From Streptomyces gossypii (GTDB taxonomy: Bacteria > Actinomycetota > Actinomycetes > Streptomycetales > Streptomycetaceae), in assembly GCF_025165795.1 (NCBI RefSeq), contig NZ_JAJAGO010000016.1:1-64000 (forward strand): a stretch of 64,000 bases of DNA, given 5' to 3'. Positions 47,838 to 56,148 of this stretch are shown here, piece by piece. Position numbers and translations under genes: made by a program. Below the pieces are notes generated by a model, which was not told the DNA's origin, did no database searches, and was given only the letters and a program-made list of their open reading frames with translations. Position 1 is the stretch's first letter, and every line of letters starts with the position of its first letter.

Positions 47838-49180
47838 GCGAAGGCGGCGCCCTGATCTCCGTCCTCGGCACCGGCACCGGCACCGGCACCGCCACCGGCC
47901 CGCCCGCCCGCTCCGCGCTGTACGGGGCGACGCTGGTGGCGGGTGCGCGGCGGCATCTGGAGGCCGCCGGCGTGCCGCCGGACGCCGAGCGGCTGGTGCT
48001 GGGCCCGCTGGCCCCGGCGCTGGAGACCATCGCCGCCCACCTCGCCGCCCCCCTGGGGATGCCCGCAGACACGCCCGCCTCCGCTGCCCGCCGCCGGGTC
48101 GTCGTCCTGGCGTCCGGCGATCCGGGGTTTTTCGGGATCGTGCGGGCGCTCGCAGCCCGGTTCGGGCCGGAGGCACTGTCGGTGGAGCCGTCGGCGCCGT
48201 CCGTCGCTGTGGCGTTCGCGCGCGTCGGGCTGCCCTGGGACGACGCCGTGGTGGTGAGTGCGCACGGCCGTGACGCGCGTACCGCCGTCAACGTCTGCCG
48301 TGCGCACCCGAAGACAGCGGTCCTCACCGGGCCCGGTGCGGGGCCGGCGGAGCTGGGCGCCGCGCTGGCGCGGTCCGGCCTCACGCGCACTCTGGTGGTG
48401 GCGGCGGCGCTCGGCTCGGCGGAGGAGAGTGTGCGGCGGCTGACGCCCGTCGAGGCGGCGGAAGCGGACTGGCCGGAGCCGGTCAGCGTGGTCCTCTGCC
48501 TCGACGAGTCGCGCGCCGTCGCACCCGCCCGGCGCACGGTCGCCGGGCCGCCTGGGCCGGCCGGGCCCACGGGCTCCCCGGGGTGGGCGCTTCCCGACGA
48601 GGAGTTCGCCCACCGCGATTCGATGCTCACGAAGTACGAGGTACGTGCCCTGGCGCTGGCCCGGCTCGGGCCGCGTACGGGTGATCTGGTGTGGGACGTG
48701 GGCGCCGGTTCCGGTTCGGTCGGCGTCGAGTGTGCCCGGCTGGGCGCGGCGGTCGTCGCGGTGGAGAAGACCGGCGAGGGTGCCGCCCGCGTGCGGGCGA
48801 ACGCCGCCGCGCACGGCGTCGACATCCAGGTTGTACACGGCACGGCCCCCGCCGCACTGGACGGACTGCCGGAGCCCGACTCCGTGTTCGTCGGAGGCGG
48901 CGGCCGGGACCTGCCTGCCCTGGTCACCGACTGCGCCCGCCGCGCGCGCCGCCGCGTGGTGGTGACTCTCGCCGCGCTGGACCGGGTGCCCGCCGTACGG
49001 GCGGCGCTGTCCGACGAGGGCTTCGCCACCGACGGGGTCCTCCTCCAGTCGGCACGCCTGGCGCCGCTGCCGGGCGAGGTCACCCGGCTGGCCGCGATCA
49101 ACCCGGTGTTCGTGCTGTGGGGCACACGCCCCTCCTCCGACTCCGCCTCCGACTCCCTTCTCCAAGGAGCCCTCTCTTGA
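47834..49180 (+). CDS. cobL: Precorrin-6Y C5,15-methyltransferase (decarboxylating), CobL/CbiE-CbiT fusion
   Basis: 448 residues. N-terminal CbiE half (GATLVAGARRHLEAAGVPPD, VVVLASGDPGFFGIVRALAA) and C-terminal CbiT-type methyltransferase half (MLTKYEVRALALARLGPRTG, VWDVGAGSGSVGVECARLG). The first strand reads ISVLGTGTGTGTATGPPARS: a repeat of ggcacc has replaced the usual G-I-G-x-D-G loop near the SAM site. Overlaps both neighbours by 4 nt. It adds methyls at C5 and C15 and removes the acetate carboxyl at C12. Confidence 0.93.
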   Translation: MSEGGALISVLGTGTGTGTATGPPARSALYGATLVAGARRHLEAAGVPPDAERLVLGPLAPALETIAAHLAAPLGMPADTPASAARRRVVVLASGDPGFFGIVRALAARFGPEALSVEPSAPSVAVAFARVGLPWDDAVVVSAHGRDARTAVNVCRAHPKTAVLTGPGAGPAELGAALARSGLTRTLVVAAALGSAEESVRRLTPVEAAEADWPEPVSVVLCLDESRAVAPARRTVAGPPGPAGPTGSPGWALPDEEFAHRDSMLTKYEVRALALARLGPRTGDLVWDVGAGSGSVGVECARLGAAVVAVEKTGEGAARVRANAAAHGVDIQVVHGTAPAALDGLPEPDSVFVGGGGRDLPALVTDCARRARRRVVVTLAALDRVPAVRAALSDEGFATDGVLLQSARLAPLPGEVTRLAAINPVFVLWGTRPSSDSASDSLLQGALS

Positions 49181-51069
49181 CTGGATTGACCGGAGACACC
49201 GGATCGATCGGACTCGTCTCCGCCACCGCCGCCGGTGCGCTCGCCCGTGACCGGCTGGCCACGGTGTGGCCGGGCGAGGCGAGGGTGTACGAGGGGCCGA
49301 CCGTGCGCGAGGCCGTCACCCGTGCCTTCCGCGAGTGCGACCAGCTGGTGTGCTTCCTCGCGACGGGCGCGACCGTACGGCTGCTCGCTCCGCTGCTGTC
49401 CGCCAAGTCGACCGATCCGGGGGTGGTCTGCGTCGACGAGGCGCAACGGCACGCGGTGGCGCTGCTGGGCGGCCACGGCGGGGGCGCGAACGCGCTGGCA
49501 CAGGCGGTGGCCGACGCGCTGCCGGGCTGTGCTCCGGTGGTCACCACGGCGACGGACGCCGTCGGCATTCCCGGTCTGGACACGCTGGGCTGGCCCGTCG
49601 AGGGCGCCGTCGCCGCCGTCTCCCGTGCCCTGCTGGACGGTGACACGGTCCTGCTGCGGGCCGACGCGCAGTGGCCGCTTCCGGCCCTGCCGCCCCATGT
49701 GGTTGCCGTCGGCCCGGACGGTTCCGGCGGCCCGGACGCCTCCGGCGCGCCCGTACTCCGGGTCACCGACAGGGTCGTGCCCTCGGATGCCGAAGAGGCG
49801 GTGCTGCGCCCGCCGTCGCTGACGGTCGGTGTCGGTGCGAGCCGGGGTGTCCCGGCCGAGGAGGTGCTCGAACTCGTGGCGCTGGCCCTGGCGGACGCGG
49901 GGCTCGCCGCGGCCTCCGTCACCGAGCTGGCGACGGTCGACGCCAAGGCCGCCGAGCCGGGGCTGCTGGCGGCGGCCGAGCGGCTCGGGCTCCCGCTGCG
50001 CACCTATCCGGCAGAGGTTCTCGCCGCCGTCGAGGTGCCGAATCCCTCCGAGGCGCCGCGTGCGGCCGTCGGTACGCCCTCGGTGGCCGAGGCCGCCGCC
50101 CTGCGCGCCGCCACCCCGCCGGGCCCGGCGCCGGACGGCACCACGCCGGACGGCACCGCCGCACACGACGCGGCTTGGGACCGCACCGCCGCGCTGCTCG
50201 TCCCCAAGCGGAAGTCCGCCCCCGCAGGCCGCGCCGCCATGGCGACCGTGGCCGTGGCCAGGCGCGCAGGGCGCGGGCGGCTCGCGGTTGTCGGTCTCGG
50301 CCCGGGAGCCCGCGACCTGCTCACCCCGCGGGCGCGCGCCGAGCTGCGCCGTGCCTCCGTACTCGTCGGCCTCGACCAGTACGTGGACCAGATCCGCGAT
50401 CTGCTCCGCCCCGGCACCAAGGTGCTGGAGTCGGGCCTCGGCGCCGAGGAGGAGCGGGCGCGCACCGCCGTCTCTGAAGCGCGTGCGGGCCACGCGGTGG
50501 CGCTGATCGGCAGCGGTGACGCGGGGGTGTACGCGATGGCCTCGCCCGCGCTGGCCGAGGCGAGTGCGGACATCGACGTCGTCGGGGTGCCGGGCGTGAC
50601 CGCCGCGCTGGCCGCCGCCGCGGTGCTGGGCGCGCCGCTCGGCCACGACCATGTCTCCGTCAGTCTCTCGGATCTGCACACCCCGTGGGAGGTCATCGAG
50701 CGGCGGGTCCGCGCGGTCGCCGAGTCCGATCTCGTGGTGACCTTCTACAACCCCCGCTCCCGTGGCCGGGACTGGCAGCTCCCCCGTGCGCTCGCCATGC
50801 TCGCGGAGCACCGCGCCCCGGCCACACCGGTGGGGGTGGTGCGCAATGCCAGCCGTCCGGACGAGAGCGTCACGGTCAGCACGCTGGCCGGGCTCGACCC
50901 GGCCGTCGTCGACATGATGACGGTCGTCACCGTGGGCAACACGGCGACCCGTACCGTCGCGGGCCGGATGGTGACTCCGCGCGGCTACCGGTGGCAGGCG
51001 ACCGGTGCCCGCGGTGACGGCCTCGGCGATGCCCGCTCCGACGTCGGCTCCGCCGGAGGTGACCGGTGA
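49177..51069 (+). CDS. cobJ: CbiG-CbiH fusion: cobalt-precorrin-5A hydrolase + precorrin-3B C17-methyltransferase (CobJ)
   Basis: 630 residues. TTG start with AAGGAG 8 nt upstream, overlapping the cobL stop. Residues about 10-300 are CbiG (FLATGATVRLLAPLLSAKST, GHGGGANALAQAVADALPGC, VGVGASRGVPAEEVLELVAL), which opens the ring lactone. A Pro/Ala/Thr linker (~300-365) joins to CbiH (LAVVGLGPGARDLLTPRARA, VALIGSGDAGVYAMASPALA, VTFYNPRSRGRDWQLPRALA), which performs ring contraction and C17 methylation. The fusion is known in actinobacteria. Confidence 0.93.
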   Translation: MTGLTGDTGSIGLVSATAAGALARDRLATVWPGEARVYEGPTVREAVTRAFRECDQLVCFLATGATVRLLAPLLSAKSTDPGVVCVDEAQRHAVALLGGHGGGANALAQAVADALPGCAPVVTTATDAVGIPGLDTLGWPVEGAVAAVSRALLDGDTVLLRADAQWPLPALPPHVVAVGPDGSGGPDASGAPVLRVTDRVVPSDAEEAVLRPPSLTVGVGASRGVPAEEVLELVALALADAGLAAASVTELATVDAKAAEPGLLAAAERLGLPLRTYPAEVLAAVEVPNPSEAPRAAVGTPSVAEAAALRAATPPGPAPDGTTPDGTAAHDAAWDRTAALLVPKRKSAPAGRAAMATVAVARRAGRGRLAVVGLGPGARDLLTPRARAELRRASVLVGLDQYVDQIRDLLRPGTKVLESGLGAEEERARTAVSEARAGHAVALIGSGDAGVYAMASPALAEASADIDVVGVPGVTAALAAAAVLGAPLGHDHVSVSLSDLHTPWEVIERRVRAVAESDLVVTFYNPRSRGRDWQLPRALAMLAEHRAPATPVGVVRNASRPDESVTVSTLAGLDPAVVDMMTVVTVGNTATRTVAGRMVTPRGYRWQATGARGDGLGDARSDVGSAGGDR

Positions 51070-51704
51070 TCCGCCGCACCGTCCATCCCATCGAGCAGGA
51101 GTCCTACCGCATCCTGCGCTCCCGGATCGACACCTCGGCCCTGCCGCCCCTGACGCGGGCCGTCCTCGAGCGGGTGATCCACTCCAGCGCCGACCTCGGC
51201 TACGCAACCGACCTGGTCATCGACGAGAGCGCCCTGCGGGCCGCGCACGACGCGCTGCACCGTGGCGGCGCGAGCGTGGTCACCGACGTCGAGATGGTCG
51301 CGTCCGGGATCACCCGCCGCCCGACCGTGTGCAGGCTGGCGGACGCCACGGCTGCTCCCGGGCTGACGCGCAGCGCCCACGCCGTCCGGCTCGCCTTCGA
51401 GCAGGTGGGTCCAGGCGCGGTCTGGGTGATCGGCTGCGCGCCCACGGCGCTTTACGAACTCATCGGTCTGCACGCGTCCCCGGCTCTGGTCATCGGCCTG
51501 CCGGTGGGCTTCGTCGGCGCGGCCGAGAGCAAGGCGGCGCTGCGCGAGAGCGGGCTGCCCGCGGTCAGCAACATCTCGGAGAAGGGCGGTTCGGCCGTGG
51601 CCGCCGCCGCTCTCAACGCCCTGCTCTACACGGACGGCACCCACGAGGCGCCGCCCGCCAGCATCCCCACCGCCCGACCCCGAACCACCAGGGAGAACCC
51701 GTGA
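51066..51704 (+). CDS. cobH: Precorrin-8X methylmutase (CobH/CbiC)
   Basis: 212 residues from GTG at 51066. Motifs: HPIEQESYRILRSRIDTSAL, ERVIHSSADLGYATDLVIDE (with the catalytic His in the RVIHSSAD context), VVTDVEMVASGITRRPTVCR, and GFVGAAESKAAL. Moves the C11 methyl to C12 to give hydrogenobyrinic acid. Overlaps both neighbours. Confidence 0.96.
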   Translation: MIRRTVHPIEQESYRILRSRIDTSALPPLTRAVLERVIHSSADLGYATDLVIDESALRAAHDALHRGGASVVTDVEMVASGITRRPTVCRLADATAAPGLTRSAHAVRLAFEQVGPGAVWVIGCAPTALYELIGLHASPALVIGLPVGFVGAAESKAALRESGLPAVSNISEKGGSAVAAAALNALLYTDGTHEAPPASIPTARPRTTRENP

Positions 51705-52639
51705 CCACCCCGCCCGCACTCCTCCTCGTCGGCCACGGCACGCGTGACGACGCGGGAGCCGACGCCTTCCGCTCCTTCGTCGCCGATCTGGGCAAGCGGA
51801 ACCCGGAGCTCGCCGTCGCGGGCGGCTTCATCGAGCTCTCGCCGCCGCCGCTCGCCGACGCGGTCGCCGAACTCGTCGCGGCCGGGGTCAGCCGCGTCGC
51901 GGCCGTACCGCTGATGCTGGTCTCCGCCGGGCATGCGAAGGGCGACATCCCGGCCGCCCTCGCCCGCGAGAAGCAGCGCCACTCCGGCCTCTCGTACACC
52001 TACGGTCGCCCCCTCGGCCCGCATCCCGCGCTGCTGAGCGTGCTGGAACGGCGGCTGGACGAGGCGCTGGGCGAAACCCGGCGTACGCCCGCCGACCGTG
52101 CCGACACCATGGTGCTGCTGGTGGGGCGCGGCTCCACCGACCCGGACGCGAACGCCGAGGTGTACAAGGCGGCACGGCTGCTGTGGGAGGGCCGGGGCTA
52201 CGCGGGGGTGGAGACGGCGTTCGTCTCGCTCGCGGCGCCCGACGTCCCCGCTGGGCTCGACCGCTGCCGCACCCTGGGGGCGCGCCGCGTCGTGGTGCTG
52301 CCCTACTTCCTCTTCACCGGCATCCTCCCGGAGCGGGTGCGGCAGCAGACGGCGGGCTGGGCGGCGGCGAATCCGGAGACGGAGGTCGTGTCGGCCGATG
52401 TCCTCGGGCCCACCGACGAGTTGGCGGATCTGGTGCTGGAGCGCTACCGCGAGGCGGTCGGCGGCGATCTGCGGATGAACTGCGACTCCTGTGTCTACCG
52501 GATAGCGCTGCCCGGCTTCGAGGACAAGGTGGGCCTCCCCCAGCAGCCGCACTACCACCCGGACGACGACGGCGACGGGCACAGCCACAGCCACGGCCAT
52601 GGGCACGGGCACGGGCACGGGCATGTCCACGCAGGGTGA
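51701..52639 (+). CDS. cbiX: Sirohydrochlorin cobalt/iron chelatase (CbiX-type) with His-rich tail
   Basis: 312 residues from GTG at 51701 with GGGAGAA upstream. Two CbiX domains: LLLVGHGTRDDAGADAFRSF, AAVPLMLVSAGHAKGDIPAA and, in the second half, VLLVGRGSTDPDANAEVYKA, VVVLPYFLFTGILPERVRQQ. The C-terminus has MNCDSCVYRIALPGFEDKVG and then a His/Asp/Gly tail (HSHSHGHGHGHGHGHVH) that probably stores or receives metal. Inserts cobalt (or iron) into sirohydrochlorin. Confidence 0.93.
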   Translation: MTTPPALLLVGHGTRDDAGADAFRSFVADLGKRNPELAVAGGFIELSPPPLADAVAELVAAGVSRVAAVPLMLVSAGHAKGDIPAALAREKQRHSGLSYTYGRPLGPHPALLSVLERRLDEALGETRRTPADRADTMVLLVGRGSTDPDANAEVYKAARLLWEGRGYAGVETAFVSLAAPDVPAGLDRCRTLGARRVVVLPYFLFTGILPERVRQQTAGWAAANPETEVVSADVLGPTDELADLVLERYREAVGGDLRMNCDSCVYRIALPGFEDKVGLPQQPHYHPDDDGDGHSHSHGHGHGHGHGHVHAG

Positions 52640-53711
52640 ACCGGGCGAGCCGGGCGAGCCGGATCTGCGGCACCACGGAGACGCCGAACTGCGGGACGCC
52701 GGCGCCTCGCTGACGGACCTCGCCGTCAACGTCCGCGCCGGCACGCCCCCGCCCTGGCTCAGGTCCCGCATCGCCGCCTCGCTGGAGGGTCTGGCCGCCT
52801 ACCCGGACGGGCGGGCCGCGCGGCGCGCGGTCGCGGCCCGCCACGGGCTGCCCGAGGAGTGCGTGCTGCTCACCTCGGGTGCCGCCGAGGCGTTCGTCCT
52901 GCTGGCCCGCGCTCTGCCCGCCGCCGAGGCGGCCGTGGTGCACCCGCAGTTCACCGAGCCCGAGGCGGCACTGCGGGCGGCGGGCCGTACGGTGCGGCGC
53001 GTTCTGCTGTCCGAGCGGGACGGCTTCCGCCTCACGCCCTCTCCGCGTCAGGCGGGGTTCGCCACGGCCGATCTGGTGGTGGTGGGGAATCCGACGAACC
53101 CGACCTCGGTGCTCCACCCGGCCGGGGCGCTGGCCTCGCTGGCGCGGGCGGGCCGCACCCTGGTCGTCGACGAGGCATTCATGGACGCGGTGCCGGACGA
53201 ACGTGAGTCCCTGGCGGCGCGGGTCGCGGGCGGGCTGCCGGGGCGGCTCGTCGTGCTGCGCAGCCTCACCAAGACCTGGGGACTGGCGGGCCTGCGGATC
53301 GGCTACGCACTGTCCGACCCGGAGACTATTGCCGCGCTCGCCCGCCATCAGCCGCTGTGGCCGGTCTCCAGTCCCGCCCTGGCCGCCGCGGAGGCGTGCT
53401 GCGAGCCCGCGGCGCTCGCCGAGGCGGAACAAGCCGCCAAGGAGGGCGCCGCCGACCGCGCGTACCTGTTGGACCAGTTGTCCCGCCGCACCGCCCTGCG
53501 GGCGGCGGGACAGCCGGAGGCGCCCTTCGTCCTGGTACGGCACCCGCGCGCGGCTTGGCTGCGGGCCCGTATGCGGGAGCGGGGCTTCGCCCTCCGGCGG
53601 GGCGACACCTTCCCCGGTCTGGGGCCCGAGTGGCTGCGGCTGGCGGTGAGGGACCGGGAGACGACCGACCGGCTGGTGCAAGCGCTGTCGGCGGCCGGGG
53701 CGGGAAGCTGA
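52623..53711 (+). CDS. cobC: CobC-type PLP enzyme (histidinol-phosphate-aminotransferase-like)
   Basis: 362 residues from ATG at 52623, inside the His-tail codons of cbiX (17-nt overlap). PLP-enzyme motifs: LLTSGAAEAFVLLARALPAA, VVVGNPTNPTSVLHPAGALA, TLVVDEAFMDAVP, and the Schiff-base Lys in RSLTKTWGLAGLRIGYALSD. In cobalamin operons this family decarboxylates threonine phosphate to aminopropanol phosphate for CbiB. Last gene of the operon. Confidence 0.88.
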   Translation: MSTQGEPGEPGEPDLRHHGDAELRDAGASLTDLAVNVRAGTPPPWLRSRIAASLEGLAAYPDGRAARRAVAARHGLPEECVLLTSGAAEAFVLLARALPAAEAAVVHPQFTEPEAALRAAGRTVRRVLLSERDGFRLTPSPRQAGFATADLVVVGNPTNPTSVLHPAGALASLARAGRTLVVDEAFMDAVPDERESLAARVAGGLPGRLVVLRSLTKTWGLAGLRIGYALSDPETIAALARHQPLWPVSSPALAAAEACCEPAALAEAEQAAKEGAADRAYLLDQLSRRTALRAAGQPEAPFVLVRHPRAAWLRARMRERGFALRRGDTFPGLGPEWLRLAVRDRETTDRLVQALSAAGAGS

Positions 53712-53780
53712 TCTTCGTCGGTCGACGCTTCGGACACGGTCCGGCGGCGAAGGTGTCCGTATCGTCGACCGACGAGGATC
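53710..53780. terminator. Large bidirectional hairpin at the end of the cobalamin operon
   Basis: 28-nt arms at 53710-53737 and 53753-53780 pair at 25 positions (CGTCGGTCGACG / CGTCGACCGACG at the core), with a 15-nt loop. It starts inside the cobC stop codon and ends 12 nt before the stop of the convergent amidohydrolase gene. Confidence 0.8.
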
Positions 53781-53792
53781 ATTTCTGGGTGC

Positions 53793-54896
53793 TCACGGCA
53801 TGACCCGTCCACGCAGGACCACGTGGCGGGGGTGCGCCAGCACGCGGACGTCCGCCCGCGGGTCCGCCTCATAGACCACCAGGTCCGCCGGTGCCCCCTC
53901 GGTCAGCCCCGGGCGGCCCAGCCACTCCCGGGCGCCCCAGGTGGCGGAGGAGAGCGCCTCCAGCACCGGTATGCCCGCCCCCTGCGCCAGTTCGGCCACC
54001 TCCTGGGCCACCAGGCCGTGCGCCAGCGAGCCGCCCGCGTCCGTGCCGGTGAAGACCGGGATACCGGCGTCGTAGGCGGAGCGCACCGTGTCATAGCGCC
54101 GTTCGTGCAGCCTGCGCATATGGTCCGACCAGCGCGGGTACTTGCCCTCCCCGCCCTTGGCGAGGGTCGGGAAGGTCGCGATGTTGACAAGGGTGGGCAC
54201 GATCGCCACTCCTTGTGCGGCGAAGAGCGGAATCGTCTCCTCGGACAGCCCGGTGGCGTGCTCGATGCAGTCGATCCCCGCCTCCACCAGGTCCCGGAGG
54301 GAGTCCTCGGCGAAGCAGTGGGCGGTCATCCGGGCGCCCTCCTCGTGTGCCGCGGCGATCGCCTCCTCCAGGGCCCAGCGCGGCCAGCAGGGCGTCAGAT
54401 CGCCCTCCTCGCGGTCGATCCAGTCGCCGACGATCTTCACCCAGCCGTCGCCGCGCCGCGCCTCCCGGCGCACGTACGCCGCCAGGTCCCCCGGCTCGAT
54501 CTCGTGCGCGTAGTTGCGGATGTAGCGGCGGGTGCGCGCGATGTGCCGGCCGGCTCGGATGATGCGCGGCAGGTCCTCGCGGTCGTCGATCCAGCGCGTG
54601 TCCGCGGCGGAACCGGCGTCCCGCAGCAGCAGCGCCCCTGCCTCCCGGTCGGCCAGCGCCTGCTTCTCCGTGATCGCTTCGTCGACCGCGCCGTGGGCGT
54701 CCAGGCCGACGTGGCAGTGGGCGTCCACCAGACCGGGCAGCACCCAGCCGGTGAGGCGGCCCGCGTCGGGGCCGAGGGCTTCGGCCGGCGGGCGGACGTA
54801 GGTGATGCGGCCGTCAACCACCCACAGCTCGTCCCGCACGTCCTCCGGACCCGCGAGCACCCGTCCCTTGATGTGGAGATTCCCGCCGTCAGTCAT
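53793..54896 (-). CDS. Amidohydrolase-family protein
   Basis: 367 residues from ATG at 54896. Metal-site motifs of the superfamily: LPGLVDAHCHVGLDAHGAVD (HxH), Lys in GWVKIVGDW, His in MTAHCFAED and CIEHATGLSEE, and Asp in FTGTDAGGSLAHG. Ends VLAHPRHVVLRGRVMP, the small beta domain. It would hydrolyse a cyclic amide or dipeptide-like substrate (imidazolonepropionase/prolidase-like branch). No pathway context. Confidence 0.85.
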   Translation of the reverse strand: MTDGGNLHIKGRVLAGPEDVRDELWVVDGRITYVRPPAEALGPDAGRLTGWVLPGLVDAHCHVGLDAHGAVDEAITEKQALADREAGALLLRDAGSAADTRWIDDREDLPRIIRAGRHIARTRRYIRNYAHEIEPGDLAAYVRREARRGDGWVKIVGDWIDREEGDLTPCWPRWALEEAIAAAHEEGARMTAHCFAEDSLRDLVEAGIDCIEHATGLSEETIPLFAAQGVAIVPTLVNIATFPTLAKGGEGKYPRWSDHMRRLHERRYDTVRSAYDAGIPVFTGTDAGGSLAHGLVAQEVAELAQGAGIPVLEALSSATWGAREWLGRPGLTEGAPADLVVYEADPRADVRVLAHPRHVVLRGRVMP

Positions 54897-55178
54897 GACC
54901 CGCACTGTACGATCCCGCCGCGCGGCCCGGCATCCCGCACCCGTGCACTCACGCCGCACGCGCGACGGATCTGCGCGAGGCCGTCACACGGCATTAACCG
55001 GGAATTCCGGAAGTCACCTGCGTGAGCCTATCCCTATATTCATCTCAGGATATACTTCAGCGGATCTTCGCACTGTTTATCGAGGGTAGCCGCCCATATT
55101 CTTCTGCCCGCTTTCTGGCACCTCAAACACCGAGATTCCGCTTCGTCGGCAGACCTCGGACGAGGGGCGCGCAGCAGT

Positions 55179-55196
55179 CGTTACATCAATGTGACG
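55179..55196 (+). promoter_or_regulatory. Palindrome in the ectA leader
   Basis: CGTTACAT, 2-nt spacer, ATGTGACG: 7 of 8 arm positions pair. Position 166 nt ahead of ectA fits an operator for a small dimeric regulator. No regulator gene is adjacent. Confidence 0.4.
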
Positions 55197-55236
55197 GACT
55201 CCACACAGTGCCCGTATCACCCCACAAAACAGGGAT

Positions 55237-55350
55237 ATGACCACCGAAAACGCAGCCGTTCTGGCCTCCTGCGCGCCCTCGCGCGATACCATACGACCCC
55301 CCTCCTACGTAACCCCAACCGACGATGCGGTTTCAGAATCTCCTCGGTAA
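55237..55350 (+). CDS. Possible 37-residue upstream ORF of ectA
   Basis: ATG at 55237, preceded by CAGGG; the product starts MTTENAAVLASCAPSRD and has no recognised family. It ends with TAA 11 nt before the ectA ATG, and ectA has no strong ribosome site of its own, so translational coupling is possible. Might also be chance. Confidence 0.35.
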   Translation: MTTENAAVLASCAPSRDTIRPPSYVTPTDDAVSESPR

Positions 55351-55361
55351 ATTTGATTCGC

Positions 55362-55961
55362 ATGACCGCCGCACAAGCAGACCATGCACGTGCCCCTAGT
55401 GATTTCCTGGAAATGCCGGAGGGACTGAAGCTCGACACTCCTCGACTGGAGGACGGAGGCGCAATTTGGCGAATCGCCCGCGACTCCCGGACGCTCGATC
55501 TCAACTCCTTCTACAGCTACCTTCTGTGGTGCCGTGACTTCGCCGACACCTCAGTGGTGGCCCGAGGTGCGGACGGCGCACCGGTCGGTTTCATCACCGG
55601 CTACCGGCGCCCGCAGCGCCCCGGCACCCTGCTGGTCTGGCAGGTCGCAGTCGACCAGGCACAGCGCGGGAGGGGTCTCGCCGCGGCAATGCTGGACGGG
55701 CTGACCACCCGCACCGCCCGGGATCTGGGCGTCGAAAGCGTCGAAACCACCGTGACCCCGGACAACGTGCCCTCGAACCGGCTCTTCACCTCCTACGCCG
55801 GGCGGCACGGCGCGGCGGTCGAGCGCGAGGTGCTCTTCGGAGGCGAGCTGTTCCCGGAGAGCGGCCACGAGCCTGAGGTGCTGTACCGAATAGGTCCGGT
55901 CGCCTCCCTGGTGAGCCGGCGGCCCCCGGCGGCCGACCAGGTACGCGCCGACCGGCCCTGA
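55362..55961 (+). CDS. ectA: L-2,4-diaminobutyrate acetyltransferase (EctA)
   Basis: 199 residues from MTAAQADHARAPSDF, as in other Streptomyces. GNAT fold: LDLNSFYSYLLWCRDFADTS (EctA-specific), GTLLVWQVAVDQAQRGRGLA (acetyl-CoA loop Q-x-x-G-x-G/A), ETTVTPDNVPSNRLFTSYAG. Acetylates diaminobutyrate at the gamma nitrogen. First gene of ectABCD, the osmoprotectant pathway. Confidence 0.96.
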   Translation: MTAAQADHARAPSDFLEMPEGLKLDTPRLEDGGAIWRIARDSRTLDLNSFYSYLLWCRDFADTSVVARGADGAPVGFITGYRRPQRPGTLLVWQVAVDQAQRGRGLAAAMLDGLTTRTARDLGVESVETTVTPDNVPSNRLFTSYAGRHGAAVEREVLFGGELFPESGHEPEVLYRIGPVASLVSRRPPAADQVRADRP

Positions 55962-56148
55962 GCACAGACCGGCTGCCCGGCGCGGACCCCCCGCGCGGTG
56001 CGCGGCGGAGGCCGGGCCACGGAGCGGCCGGGAGCCCGTCAGGCCCAGTCAGGAGCCCGTCGAAGCCGTCGGAGGCGACCACGGACCACATCCGGGCAAC
56101 CACACCCCCCAGAGACTTTCCCCACGTGACTCATCCCAGGAGCAAGCT

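Larger units (their letters stand above)
54897..55361. other. Leader region of the ectoine operon
   Basis: 465 nt, clearly less GC-rich than the surroundings, with several AT-rich hexamers (TATATT, ATATAC, TTTATC, CATATT) between 55030 and 55110 that could be promoter parts. It contains the palindrome at 55179 and the small ORF at 55237. I cannot place the -10 and -35 boxes with confidence. Confidence 0.5.

Noticed and set aside
47665..51207. 1180-codon minus-strand open frame opposite the cob genes
   Set aside because: Composition is low in complexity (Arg/Ser/Ala/Pro) and mirrors real genes on the other strand.
55077..55292. 71-codon minus-strand frame in the ectA leader
   Set aside because: No ribosome site and no recognisable protein; overlaps the probable promoter.
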